Shown here piece after piece: positions 44,658-54,730 of a stretch of DNA of 64,000 nucleotides. Each line of letters starts with the position of its first letter. Position 1 is the first letter of the stretch. A program made the translations under genes and the position numbers. A model generated the notes under the pieces. It was not told where the DNA came from. It worked only from the letters and a program-made list of their open reading frames with translations, and searched no databases. Source of the DNA: Vibrio neptunius (GTDB taxonomy: Bacteria; Pseudomonadota; Gammaproteobacteria; Enterobacterales; Vibrionaceae); assembly GCA_019339365.1 (NCBI GenBank), contig CP079860.1:806001-870000 (forward strand), read 5' to 3'.

Positions 44658-45693
44658 TGAAAAAAATAAAAGTACTGGTGGTTGATGATTCTCCTGTTTT
44701 TAGAGCGTTATTGGCTCAAATGATTAATGCTGATCCTTTGCTGGACGTTGTCGCTATGGCTGAAGACCCTTATCAGGCGAGGGATCTCATCAAGATTCAC
44801 AACCCAGATGTGCTGACGCTAGATATCGAAATGCCCAAAATGAATGGCGTCCAATTCTTAAAAAATCTGATGCGATTACGCCCAATGCCCGTGGTGATGA
44901 TATCCACTTTAACTCAGCATGGTGCGGAAGCCACATTAGCTGCACTTGAGTTAGGTGCTGTGGACTATTTTCCCAAACCTGCTGTCGATAACACGGGTGA
45001 AATGGTCAATTACAAAGATCAAATTACCGACAAAATCAAGATGGCGGCAGGCGCCAATGTTTTCTTGGATCGCTCTGCACATACCCCTGCACAGAAAGTG
45101 GCCCATACCAGTTTTAAAACCAAAGTTGAGCTGATTGCTATTGGCGCATCTACGGGAGGGACCGAAGCGGTAAGAAATGTGCTGTCAGCCCTTCCTTCTG
45201 GTTTACCCCCGATTGTCATTACCCAGCATATCACGGCGATGTTTAGTGCGTCTTTTGCTCAGCGCCTCAACGATCACAGCGACATTCAGGTACAAGAACT
45301 GTCGGCCAACACCGCGCCTTTAGTCAATGGATGTGCGTATGTCGCTCCAGGCGACAAGCATCTGGTGGTGGTAAAGCGTGGGGCGCACTTGTATTGCCAG
45401 CTCGATGATCGGCCCGCGGTTAATCGTCACAAACCGTCAGTGGATGTGATGTTTGATACGGTGGCAGAAACGGTTGGACAAAACGCGCTTGGCATTATTT
45501 TAACCGGTATGGGACAAGATGGTGCTCGCGGTATGCTCAAAATGCGTCAAGTGGGTGCAATGACCATTGCTCAGGATAAGGCCTCTTCCGTTGTCTGGGG
45601 ATGCCAAGAGTGGCGGTAGAGATGAACGCGGCTCAGAAGGTATTGAGCCTTAAGCAGATACCTCAACAGATATGTGATTGCTTAAAAAAATGA
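44657..45693 (+). CDS. cheB: CheB methylesterase/deamidase (frame interrupted near the end)
   Basis: Receiver domain with Asp56 ([12 protein letters not shown]), then methylesterase with catalytic triad Ser165 (GASTGG), His191 (ITQHITA) and Asp288 (MGQDGA). The open frame stops at 45619 after VVWG; one additional G in the run at 45597-45600 restores [17 protein letters not shown] to a stop at 45693, giving about 345 residues, the normal length and ending. All catalytic residues precede the break. Confidence 0.93.
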
Positions 45694-45726
45694 GACCTAG
45701 AAAGGGCATGACGTCAGGGATGTACT

Positions 45727-46891
45727 ATGAATAAGAAAACTATGACCGCAAAAACTCGCTATAGCTTAGCAATAGGAACGCAGATTGTGTTGTTATCCAT
45801 AGGCATGACTTTGTCTTCATCTATCGCCCATGTCGCCGTGATGGTGTTAGCCGCAGCGGTTCCTTGGCTTGTTTTTCCGCGTACGGCTTCAGTGTCTAAA
45901 TCGCTTGAAAAAGAAAAACAAACATTGACCCAACACGAAAAGGTTGCGACGCATGGTGTCGGTGAAATATTACACAAGATCGCTGCGCAGCTCAATGAAC
46001 CGCTCAGATCATCAACATGGTGTTGTGAATGAATCTGCCGAAACGTTGAATGAGAGTTTTTTTGAGTTGCAGAGCCTAGCGGAAAGCCAAAATGCGATTG
46101 CTGAAGAATTAGTGACAAGCATGATGGGAAATAAAGACAGTGCATACGATATCACTCAGGTTTTACCAAAGACCGAAGGCATTATTCGCCAGTTTGTCGA
46201 TACATTGATTAACGTGTCAGAGAGGAGTATCTCTGCGGTCCATAGCATTCATGATATGTCGGACAAATTGGATACGGTATTTAAATTACTCGCTCAGGTT
46301 CGTGGTCTGTCTGAGCAGACCAACCTCTTGGCGCTGAATGCGGCCATTGAAGCCGCTCGGGCTGGTGAAGCGGGGAGAGGGTTTGCAGTCGTGGCGCAAG
46401 AGGTGAGAAACCTGTCAGTAAAAGCCGAGGAGCTGAATAGCGAAATCGAGAAAGAGATTAATATTGCACAAAACACGGTCAAAGAGGCCAATAAAACGGT
46501 GGGTGAAATGGCCTCGATTGATATGACCGAAGCGATTGAGTCAAAAGAAAAAGTGGATGATATGCTTCAGGGAGTCCAGCAAGCTAACGTCGCGATTGAA
46601 CAAGAAGTTCAGAAAATTAAATCGATTGGCGCCACGCTACATGGGCGTGTCGGGGACGGTATTCGAGCATTACAATTCACAGACATCATTGTCCAGCAAG
46701 GGGATTATGCCAAACACAGTGTGGTATTTTTAGAGCAGATAACAGACTACCTGACGGCTTATGAAAATGGCACCATTGATGAGCAAGCATTTAGTCAAGC
46801 AGTCGCAGAGTTGAAATCCAGTATTGAGCATCGAGGCGCTCCAGCCGCTTCTCAGGAAAATATTGAAGAAGGAGAAGTGGAGCTGTTTTGA
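45727..46891 (+). CDS. Short membrane receptor-like protein with MCP signalling hairpin (frame interrupted)
   Basis: About 388 residues when joined. Two N-terminal spans with almost no periplasmic loop ([39 protein letters not shown]), then a helical region and an MCP tip ([45 protein letters not shown]). No sensor domain. The frame changes near 46005; removing one base gives [21 protein letters not shown]. The C-terminus EEGEVELF matches that of CheD. Equivalent to the receptor-like gene at the end of V. cholerae cluster III. Confidence 0.82.
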
Positions 46892-46954
46892 TGCCCAAAC
46901 ATAACCGATTGGTCGTGGAGGCGTGCTCGCCTTCGTTGTTGAAAAGGAGACATC

Positions 46955-47254
46955 ATGTCGATAGAAACCCAAATAGATTCGCAATCTAAGCAAGTGACCA
47001 TCTCAATTGAAGGGGCTTTTGGCTTCAATTTAGTTCAAGAGTTTCGTCGTTGTTACTCTGACAAGAAGGACTTTCGCTTTACGATAGATTTGCGCAAAGT
47101 CGATTATATTGACAGTGCTGGGCTGGGAATGTTGCTCAATATGCATAACTACCTAGAGCAGGAGGATGGAATGATCCGTATAACTAATACGTTGCCACAG
47201 GTGCGTAAAATACTGACCATTTCTCGTTTTGATAAGAAGTTTCTGATCGAATAG
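46955..47254 (+). CDS. STAS anti-sigma-factor antagonist (HsbA-like)
   Basis: 99 residues: STAS fold with intact phosphorylatable Ser54 in YIDSAGLGMLLNMHNYL. Next gene encodes a receiver-phosphatase-kinase, so this Ser is the likely switch residue. The arrangement matches HsbA/HsbR of Pseudomonas. AAAAGGAG ribosome site precedes the ATG. Confidence 0.88.
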   Translation: MSIETQIDSQSKQVTISIEGAFGFNLVQEFRRCYSDKKDFRFTIDLRKVDYIDSAGLGMLLNMHNYLEQEDGMIRITNTLPQVRKILTISRFDKKFLIE

Positions 47255-47271
47255 CGGTCAAGGAGGGTCGT

Positions 47272-48965
47272 ATGCATGTCATGATAGTTGACGACCACGC
47301 TACCAATCGAGAGCTTTGTCGTTGTATGCTGGGGGAGACGGCCAAGCAAATAACGATGTTCGAAAATGGCGAAGGCGTAGTCGAAGCAATGTCGAAAATG
47401 TCGTCTTTGCCAGATGTTATCTTGCTTGATGTAATGATGCCAGTTAAAGATGGATATACTACGGCAAAGGAGATACATGATGCATTTCCTAAATTGCACA
47501 TCCCAATCATCTTCCTCACGGTTTTAGATGATCACGACTCTTTTGAACGCTGCCTGACTTTGGGTGAAGACTTTATCCCTAAACCTGTCGAGAAAAGTGT
47601 CCTCGTTGCAAAGGTGCAAGCGCACTATAGAACGTTGAAAATGCACAACGAGGTAAAAATTCAACGCGATCAGTTGAGTAAATTTCACGAACAAGTTCGC
47701 TATGATTATGCCATTGCTGAGTCGATTTTCTCCAATCTAATGGATGAAATGAGTTCTCAAGTGAAAAGCATTTATGGCATCAACTATATTTCTACCCCAT
47801 CTACCGTTTTCAACGGCGATTTGATCATTGTGGCAAATCGGCCGCATGGGGGCGTATACGTGATGATCGCTGATGCGACAGGGCATGGATTGCCAGCCGC
47901 TATTTCTGCCATACCTGCGACTCGGGCGTTTTTCTCTATGGCGTCGAAAGGCCTGTCTCTGGGAGAGATTGTACGTGAACTCAATGATGTGCTGGTGCGT
48001 TTCCTTCCTATGGGTATGATGCTGGCGGCCAGTGTTTTTGAAATCCGGGCAAATGGTTTTGAAGTTTCTTGGTGGGGGGAGGCTTACCTGACGGTTATCT
48101 GCTCGACAAAGACGGTTCAATTAGAAGAAAGCTCGTCTCTACACACATGCCTCTAGGTGTGTTAAAGGCACATGAATTCGAAGCCGATCTGGTTCACTTT
48201 AAGATGGAACCCGATCAAAAGATAGTCTGCTATACCGATGGGGTTATTGAAGCGGAAAATGGTGTCGGTGAGCAATACGGACAAGAACGTCTTGAACAAG
48301 CTTTAACGACTGGGCGTGCACTGATTCCAACCTTATTTGAATCCGTACGGAAGTTTGCGAGTCGCAATGTCGGCGATGACTTATCAATACTGGCGATGGA
48401 GTTTCCCATCTCCAACAGCAATGATAAAGTTGCCCAGCAAAACAATTACTATTTGAGTAAAACGCCCGCTCAATCGAAAATGCACTTTCCAGCTGGTGTG
48501 CTTAAATCGGTCACCATCATGAGTGAAGTCAGGCAGTTTCTGACAGGTGTGATGACGGGGCCGCATTTAGATCTGGTCTGCTCCGTTCTGTCTGAGCTTT
48601 TTGCAAATGCGATTGAACATGGGTTGTTGCACCTAGACTCGACAATCAAGGAAGAACCTGATGGCTTCTTTACCTTTTATCAATTGCGTGAAGAAAAACT
48701 TAAAGAACTTTCTGAGGAGTTTTGGGTGACTCTGCTGATTGATTTCAAACCAGAACAAAAACAACTCGTCTTGGAGCTAGAACATAATGGTGCTGGGTTC
48801 GACTACCGTAAGTTGCAGCACAATATTGATAAGTCTTTAACGCATGGACGGGGGGTTGTACTGGCTTCAGAACTCTGTGATTCGTTAAATTATTCGAAAC
48901 AAGGAAAGCGTGTTAAGGCAGTGTACAGTTTAGATGCGAAACACCACTTCCCAAGCTCAGCTTAG
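47272..48965 (+). CDS. Receiver-PP2C phosphatase-HATPase regulator, HsbR-like (frame interrupted)
   Basis: About 564 residues when joined. Receiver with Asp53 (VILLDVMMPVKDG), coiled linker, SpoIIE/RsbU-type PP2C (GDLIIVANRPHGGVYVMIADATGHGLPAAISA; VCYTDGVIEAEN; GDDLSILAMEF) and a C-terminal RsbW-like kinase (VLSELFANAIEHGLL N box; LEHNGAGFD; GRGVVLASELCD). The frame breaks in the G6 run at 48074-48079; one more G gives SWWGGGLPDGYLL. Probably dephosphorylates and phosphorylates the adjacent STAS protein under control of CheA phosphotransfer; inference from family and operon. Confidence 0.9.
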
Positions 48966-48969
48966 GTAT

Positions 48970-48984
48970 ATTTACAGTGTAAAA
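48970..48984. other. parS2 site after the chemosensory operon
   Basis: TTTACAGTGTAAA at 48971-48983, 6 bp after the stop of the phosphatase-kinase gene. Confidence 0.85.
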
Positions 48985-49089
48985 GCACCTGAGAAGTGAC
49001 CTAAGCCTTACTTTGTCACAAATTTAATACTGTATTTTGCGAGGATTATATAAACTAAAGTTATAGAAACTGGATTAAGTAGGCTGTAA

Positions 49090-50763
49090 ATGTGGGACAA
49101 GTTAGTCAGCTTATCTGATGATAATCAACAGGTTATTGCTAAATTGCGACCAGATATGAATATCGATGGTCGTTTTGATAGTAAAGGTGTTGAAGAAGCG
49201 ATAGCAGGCTTAGGTGCGACCGGTTTTTGCGTATTGAGCGATGAGATCACTCGATTCATTAACTGTGCCAAAGAAGGAAAAAGCGAAGCTTTAGTGGGTT
49301 TCGCTATCGCTGAAATCAGAGATGCTGTGGTTGAAGTGGTATTATCGGAGCATGATATGCTAGCCAGTATGGTGGTCACTGGGGCTTATCGTGGCTCGCC
49401 GCTTAAAGGCCCACAAATTGTACATGCATTAGCCCAAGCGCACGTCACCAAAGGCATCAATAAACTTGCGCTGAAAAAAGTGTTGATGATGAGCCATCAA
49501 TTAAAGCCGGGTGAGACCTTTACCCAGCCTGTTGCTAAAGGCAAAAATCCTATTCAAGGGCAAGACGCCAAATTCATTCCCTTAGTTAAAGATATCACCA
49601 AACAAGTACTCGCTCCGTCTCAAGATAAAGATGGCAAGGTAGATATGCTTGATCTTGGCGAAACGGTGACTGTCGAAGCAAATTCACGCCTCATGAAGCG
49701 TATTCCTGCGACGAAGGGAACGCAGGGAATGACGGTTCAGGGGAAGCTTATCCCACCGAAACCCGGCAATGATGCCATGCTAAAAGCGTCTAAAGGCTCA
49801 GAAATATCGCCCGATGATCCGAACTTGCTTATTGCTGCGGTTTCAGGGATGCCAATGATTAAAGAACGTACTGTAGAAGTTGAAGATGCTCTATGCCTAC
49901 CAACTATTGGGGTCGCGACAGGGCATGTCAAATTTAAAGGCAACGTGATAGTTACTGGCAATATCGAGTCCGATATGATGGTTCGCGCTACTGGGAATTT
50001 GACGGTTGGTGGCTTTATTGAATCTGCAGATGTTCAGGCTCAAGGGGATATTGACGTAGCTAAAGGTATCATCGGTCATAATGTGTCAGAAGATGAAGAA
50101 AAAAGCTGCCACGTCAAAGCGGGAGGGTCAATAACCGCGAATTATGCTCAGTTTTCAGAACTTCAAGCCGCAGAGAATATCAGCTTGTCTGTACATTGTA
50201 TGAATAATGAGATTCGTTGTGGTAAAGATTTAACCGTATCAGACGCTGCTGGAAAGCAAGGTACTTTAAGCGGGGGTAGCGCTAAAGTTGGTGGTAAAGT
50301 GACCTGTGTAAACCTTGGTGTTGAGGGGGATACAGCAACTTATATCAATCCATTTGCCCGCTATCAAAACTTCAAAGATCGTCAGCAGAAATACAAAGAG
50401 CAATATAAGCTCGCTCAAGAGGCGACGATGGACGTTGTTCGTAAGGAACTAGAGTATAAGAAAACCCCTAAATCTGAGCGGAGTGAAGAGGAGGGGGCCA
50501 GTATCGAGCAACTTAAAGTGGAATCCAACGCACGTCTAGAGAAAGTGAAAATGGCACGAGACAGGCACGAGCTAGAGCTTGAACAAGCTCTGGCAGAGAG
50601 TGTTGTTGAGGTGAAGAACAAGGTTTATACACACGTGACGGTGCAATACGGGGACGAAAAAGTCATTACCAAACGAGCGCATGGCACCAGTACGTTTTCT
50701 TTTAACCAGTATGAAATTCGATGTGCCTCGGCAATGGATGAGGAAGCGCTTGAGCAAGAGTAA
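49090..50763 (+). CDS. FapA (DUF342) family protein
   Basis: 557 residues: N-terminal region, then the DUF342/FapA beta-helix (VKFKGNVIVTGNIESDMMVRATGNLTVGGFIESADVQAQGDIDVAKGIIGH) and a C-terminal coiled coil (about 425-505) with an end domain. Relatives include polar-flagellum assembly protein A and large cell-envelope polymerising proteins; a specific role here is unknown. Starts ATG 49090 about 120 bp after the che operon, likely with its own promoter. Confidence 0.88.
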   Translation: MWDKLVSLSDDNQQVIAKLRPDMNIDGRFDSKGVEEAIAGLGATGFCVLSDEITRFINCAKEGKSEALVGFAIAEIRDAVVEVVLSEHDMLASMVVTGAYRGSPLKGPQIVHALAQAHVTKGINKLALKKVLMMSHQLKPGETFTQPVAKGKNPIQGQDAKFIPLVKDITKQVLAPSQDKDGKVDMLDLGETVTVEANSRLMKRIPATKGTQGMTVQGKLIPPKPGNDAMLKASKGSEISPDDPNLLIAAVSGMPMIKERTVEVEDALCLPTIGVATGHVKFKGNVIVTGNIESDMMVRATGNLTVGGFIESADVQAQGDIDVAKGIIGHNVSEDEEKSCHVKAGGSITANYAQFSELQAAENISLSVHCMNNEIRCGKDLTVSDAAGKQGTLSGGSAKVGGKVTCVNLGVEGDTATYINPFARYQNFKDRQQKYKEQYKLAQEATMDVVRKELEYKKTPKSERSEEEGASIEQLKVESNARLEKVKMARDRHELELEQALAESVVEVKNKVYTHVTVQYGDEKVITKRAHGTSTFSFNQYEIRCASAMDEEALEQE

Positions 50764-50787
50764 TCTAACCGCCTACTGAATATAGAT

Positions 50788-50818
50788 AAAAGCAGCCAAT
50801 TTTATACGGCTGCTTTTT
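50788..50818. terminator. Bidirectional terminator
   Basis: AAAAGCAGCC-(10)-GGCTGCTTTT with T5, between the FapA-family gene and the converging MFS gene. Confidence 0.85.
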
Positions 50819-50823
50819 CTTAA

Positions 50824-51969
50824 CTAATGGCCGGTCAAATGGTACTGGTTGTACGATTTTACGGTGTAGGACACTAAAGCTATCATAGAGCAGCCTAACA
50901 ACACTGTACCCAGCTGCTGAACCTGTCCTGCGACAACCAGACCTATGCCGATCTGCATATAATAGATCAGGCCTAATATGGCTCCGCTAGAGCCTGTGTA
51001 ATGCTTGTAATCTTTAAGCGCTGCACTGATGACATTTGGAATAGCAATGCCAAATGCCATCACCACCAGCATCATCATGATGATAAAGTAAATACTGTTC
51101 TGGGTGAGATAAACCCCTAGGCTTCCAAGGCATAGAAGTGTAACTGCTATCCCAACCAGCGTTGACGATGGAGTATGTTTGCTCAACAAATACTTGTTTA
51201 AATAGCTGCCAATTAAGGTACCGATCCCTAGGATAATACCACTATAACCAAACTGGGCAGAGTTGAAGCCAAGCTTAGTAAAGATGAAAGCCCCCAGTTG
51301 ATAGTAGGAAAACAAGGCGATATTGAAGACGGCAATCATGATCGTTGAGTACCAGATATGACCGTCCTTAAACATCGATGTACCCAACTGGCAAAGGTTA
51401 AGCGGTTTTTTTTCGCGCTGAGTTTCTGGGAGCTTCCACAAGTTGTAAACGACCAGAATGACAGCCATGGCCAGTAAGGTTGAAAAAACATAATTATGTC
51501 CTCCCGCTTGTACCAGCTGACCACCTATAGACATACCAATAACGGGGCTGATAGCGATCCCCATACTCATTAAACTGAACACTTTCCCCAGAGCTTCTCC
51601 ATCAAAGACATCTCTTAACATGGTTTGAGTCACCACTGAGCCAACTGCAATTCCAAATGCGCTGGCAGCACGAGCAGTGATTAACCACTCAAATTGTGTG
51701 CTGAGCAAAGCAATCAATGTTGATAGGCCGTAAACCGTTATTCCTCCTATCATGGCAGGCCGTCTACCCCATTGATCAGCAGCAACCCCCCAAAACACGA
51801 CGCCTAATGCAAAAGCGATAAAATAGACAGATAAGGTCTGTGAAGCTTGAGCGTTGGTGACGGAAAAAGAGTGAGCGATAGAGTGTAATGCCGGACTATA
51901 GATGGTTTCGACAACCTGCGGAAACATCAACATAGTGAACATCAGCCAGAGTGAAGGTTTAGGCTGCAT
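50824..51969 (-). CDS. MFS drug-resistance transporter (Bcr/CflA-type)
   Basis: 381 residues, about twelve spans. Motif A-like GVAADQWGRRPAMIGG after span 2 and motif C-like GIAISPVIGMSIGGQLVQAGG in span 5, typical of 12-TMS proton antiporters of the Bcr/CflA/EmrD group. Divergent from an AraC-family gene 97 bp away, its probable regulator. Confidence 0.9.
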   Translation of the reverse strand: MQPKPSLWLMFTMLMFPQVVETIYSPALHSIAHSFSVTNAQASQTLSVYFIAFALGVVFWGVAADQWGRRPAMIGGITVYGLSTLIALLSTQFEWLITARAASAFGIAVGSVVTQTMLRDVFDGEALGKVFSLMSMGIAISPVIGMSIGGQLVQAGGHNYVFSTLLAMAVILVVYNLWKLPETQREKKPLNLCQLGTSMFKDGHIWYSTIMIAVFNIALFSYYQLGAFIFTKLGFNSAQFGYSGIILGIGTLIGSYLNKYLLSKHTPSSTLVGIAVTLLCLGSLGVYLTQNSIYFIIMMMLVVMAFGIAIPNVISAALKDYKHYTGSSGAILGLIYYMQIGIGLVVAGQVQQLGTVLLGCSMIALVSYTVKSYNQYHLTGH

Positions 51970-52066
51970 AGTTAATCCTCAATAAATTTGAATTGGAATC
52001 AAGTATAAAGAGCGCTAAAATTTTCCATTAACGACAATAACACCAAAAACATCAACATTAGGACAG

Positions 52067-52849
52067 GTGGGCGTGCTGATCGAAGAACATACTATGTTTG
52101 ATCCCGATAAAATTGATTCGAAAGTGGTAGGAATTGCGGCTGATCTTGGCAGACACGATTCTGGTATGCACAAGCACCAAAAAGGTCAATTGTTGTACGC
52201 GCCAAGAGGGTGCATGAACTTCGCGCTGTCGAACTCTGTGTGTATCCTTCCACCGACTAAAGCGGTTTGGATTCCGCCAGACACTGTGCATCGTGCTTTT
52301 ATGACCAATGTAGTGGCGTACCGTTCGCTGTATTTTGATTGCAATGCTTTTCGTTGCCCAGACAGCATTACCATTATTGAAGTCAGCGAGTTGCTGAAAG
52401 CGCTGATTAACAAAATGGCTTTCTGGCCAGTAGACAAACCCGAAATAGAAATGAACAACTGTACTGCTCTGTTCTGGGAAGAGTTTGACCATAGTAAGAC
52501 CTACTCCTACGAGTTGCCATTGCCAACCGACCGAAGGTTGAATAGTTTTCGTCTTCGGGTATCAGATGAAGCATTTTTGGCTCCAGATTTGGTGACGTTA
52601 GCCAATTCAGCTGGAGCTAGCACTAAAACGGTCACTCGAATTTTTAAAGCCGAAACGGGCATGTCTTATCAGGAATGGAGGCAGCAATGGAGAACGCTTA
52701 AGGCGATAGAGCTATTGTGCCGAGAAAGGCAAGTGAGCGACGTTGCGCATTGGCTAGAGTTTTCCTCAGACAGTGCATTTATCGCATTCTTCAAGAAGCA
52801 AATGGGCCAAACACCGCTGAGTTTTATGAAACATAACGCGTCTTATTAG
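52067..52849 (+). CDS. AraC-family transcriptional regulator
   Basis: 260 residues: N-terminal cupin-like domain (HKHQKGQLLYAPRGCMNFAL; LPPTKAVWIPPDTVHRAFM) and a C-terminal double helix-turn-helix (LVTLANSAGASTKTVTRIFKAETGMSYQEWRQQWRTLKAIELLCRERQVSDVAHWLEFSSDSAFIAFFKKQMGQTPLSF). Start GTG 52067 follows AGGA closely; ATG 52094 is an alternative. Divergent from the MFS exporter. Confidence 0.9.
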   Translation: MGVLIEEHTMFDPDKIDSKVVGIAADLGRHDSGMHKHQKGQLLYAPRGCMNFALSNSVCILPPTKAVWIPPDTVHRAFMTNVVAYRSLYFDCNAFRCPDSITIIEVSELLKALINKMAFWPVDKPEIEMNNCTALFWEEFDHSKTYSYELPLPTDRRLNSFRLRVSDEAFLAPDLVTLANSAGASTKTVTRIFKAETGMSYQEWRQQWRTLKAIELLCRERQVSDVAHWLEFSSDSAFIAFFKKQMGQTPLSFMKHNASY

Positions 52850-53547
52850 TTTAGCCCCATTTTTAGTACCACGACCCTTCGTTTGAACCTAAGTGTAATC
52901 AGATTTAGGCTGTCCTAGCCTGACTTTGGTCCCATCCCGAAAACAATCATGGGATAGGTGTCGACCTAAATTGCCCACCTCTCTGTCATTGTTATATTGA
53001 CATTAAAGTTATTAGCTCCTCAACAATGTCATTATCTACCTGAATTAACAAAATTAATGTTCTCGTCACTTTCGTCAAAATATGATTTTTTCGATTGAAA
53101 ATCTCGTTAAAAATAAAAATAACACCTAAATATAGGTATATCATTCTAACCTTTTAGTTAATTTAACTGTTACTTCTATCATCAAAAGGTCATTAAATTT
53201 CGGCTGACAACAAATATCTATATCTATTTTTATAAATAGAATTGAAGTTATCATAACAAATCTAAAAAACGGCTATTAAGTGTTCGGTTATTCTTAAGTT
53301 TGCTAAAAGTATAATTTTCAAGTTGCTGATTTTAAATGGAATAAAAATTCAATCATGGTTTAAATGCCATTCTAATCCCCTTTTTGCAAACCCGATAAAA
53401 CCTCCGTTAATCTGAGCTGAAGATTTAATGGTAAGGAGGTTAATAGTCTCTAATTAATTTAGAGATAAAATCTAGAGCAAAAATAATAATTAAATTAATA
53501 GATAGAAATTAGCAATGGTTACACTTATAAATCATAAGGGATTAATA
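52850..53547. other. Long AT-rich leader ahead of the secreted-protein/Rhs locus
   Basis: About 700 bp, markedly richer in A/T than its surroundings from 52980 onward, with no credible ORF. Near its end CCTCC (53401-53405) and GGAGG (53435-53439) can pair over a 29-base loop, with further short matches (GTTA/TAAG). Probably a foreign-type promoter and leader; the AT bias suggests H-NS silencing, which is inference. Confidence 0.5.
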
Positions 53548-54665
53548 ATGAGCAAGTTAAAAAAGAATATATTCGTCATACTACCGTTAACTTTACTTTC
53601 TGCATCAACGTTTGCCGCCATTAATGGTAGTTATGAGGTTTCATCGATCATGCTAAGTGCGGATCACAATGAAAGCCTTGGCGCTCCGATGCCTTTCTAC
53701 GCCAATGGTAAAATGCAATCTAAGCTCAATGTCACGGTGGCCTTTTCTGATCGTTACGGTTCACCTGTGACGGTAAGCAATGATGAAGTAAAGAATGCAA
53801 TTTCGTTTTATCTGAAAAGCAATGACGTCCAATTAGGTCAGGACAAAGACTGTAGCTATGGGCGAGATTGTTGGGGTTATACCTACAACGAGAATGACTA
53901 CGCCCACCAAATCAGTGGCGCTTATCAGAGTATTAAAAGTCTTCCTAACTCACGCATTCTCTCAACAGCATCAAACAAGCTAACGGTTTGGGTATATGGC
54001 AACGAAACGGCTCAATATCGCCAAGTTTGTGCGCAAATCAAGTTTGATAACGGCAGTGTCTACGATAGCTGTGCTTACCCATATGATGAAAGTGCTCTTT
54101 ACCAAGGTGTGCAACCTAAAGAATACAGCGCTTCTGAGTTTGCTGACATTGGCACAGGCGAAACCGTTTGGAAAGATGAAGGTGACGGTTTCTATTTCGA
54201 CAAAGCTGAAGTCCGTAACTTCTACATCACACCGACGGACACCTCTATCACTATGACCAAAGTTGCCATGGATAATTGGGAAGAATCGAACAGCGACAAA
54301 GTATTCCTGCAAGACGAGTGGCTTGGCTGCTACAGCGATTGTCCAAACGGATTCCGCTCGGTGAAAGGCTATATCTTTGAACCCGGTCGAGAGCGCACGG
54401 TTTCAGATCAATACGTTTGGAATAGTGCAGCGGGTGAGGGCCGTACAGCTACATGGCGTGTTAACCAAAAACTGCGTTCGGTGACATTGAGCCAGCTTCT
54501 TTTTCAGGCAACACATCAATTAACGATTCTCAGAAAGAATATCGTTTCACCGCTTATGACCAGTACGGAAACAAAGCACGTCTAAAACTGACTTACCCTG
54601 AAAGCCAGTTTAGCGGTGGCGGTCAGGAATGGGACTACACCCAATGGAACCTAGTTAACCAATAA
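53548..54665 (+). CDS. Secreted protein of the Rhs locus (frame interrupted)
   Basis: About 372 residues when joined. ATG 53548 (AAGGG upstream) opens a Sec signal (MSKLKKNIFVILPLTLLSASTFAA) and a mature domain rich in Tyr, Asp and Asn with paired Cys (DCSYGRDCWGY; VCAQIKFDNGSVYDSC; WLGCYSDCPNG). The frame breaks at the T5 run 54500-54504; a one-base change continues FSGNTSINDSQKEYRFTAYDQYGNKARLKLTYP to a stop at 54665. I do not recognise the family. Adjacent to the Rhs gene (66 bp) and probably in one operon. Confidence 0.75.
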
Positions 54666-54730
54666 TATCTCGCCTGAGAAAACCGTTAGCCCACATACGC
54701 TGGGCTAACTTTCGCCTTAAAGGAGGCACT

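Noticed and set aside
45944..46032. Two separate proteins in the receptor-like gene (ATG at 45944)
   Set aside because: The first frame supplies the membrane anchor and the second the signalling hairpin; a single-base change joins them, and the start at 45944 has no ribosome site.
47272..48965. Separate phosphatase and kinase genes
   Set aside because: The break falls inside the PP2C domain at a G6 run, so this is one interrupted gene, not a natural two-gene split.
52058..52492. 144-codon minus-strand frame opposite the AraC-type gene
   Set aside because: Antisense shadow of a gene with clear cupin and helix-turn-helix motifs.
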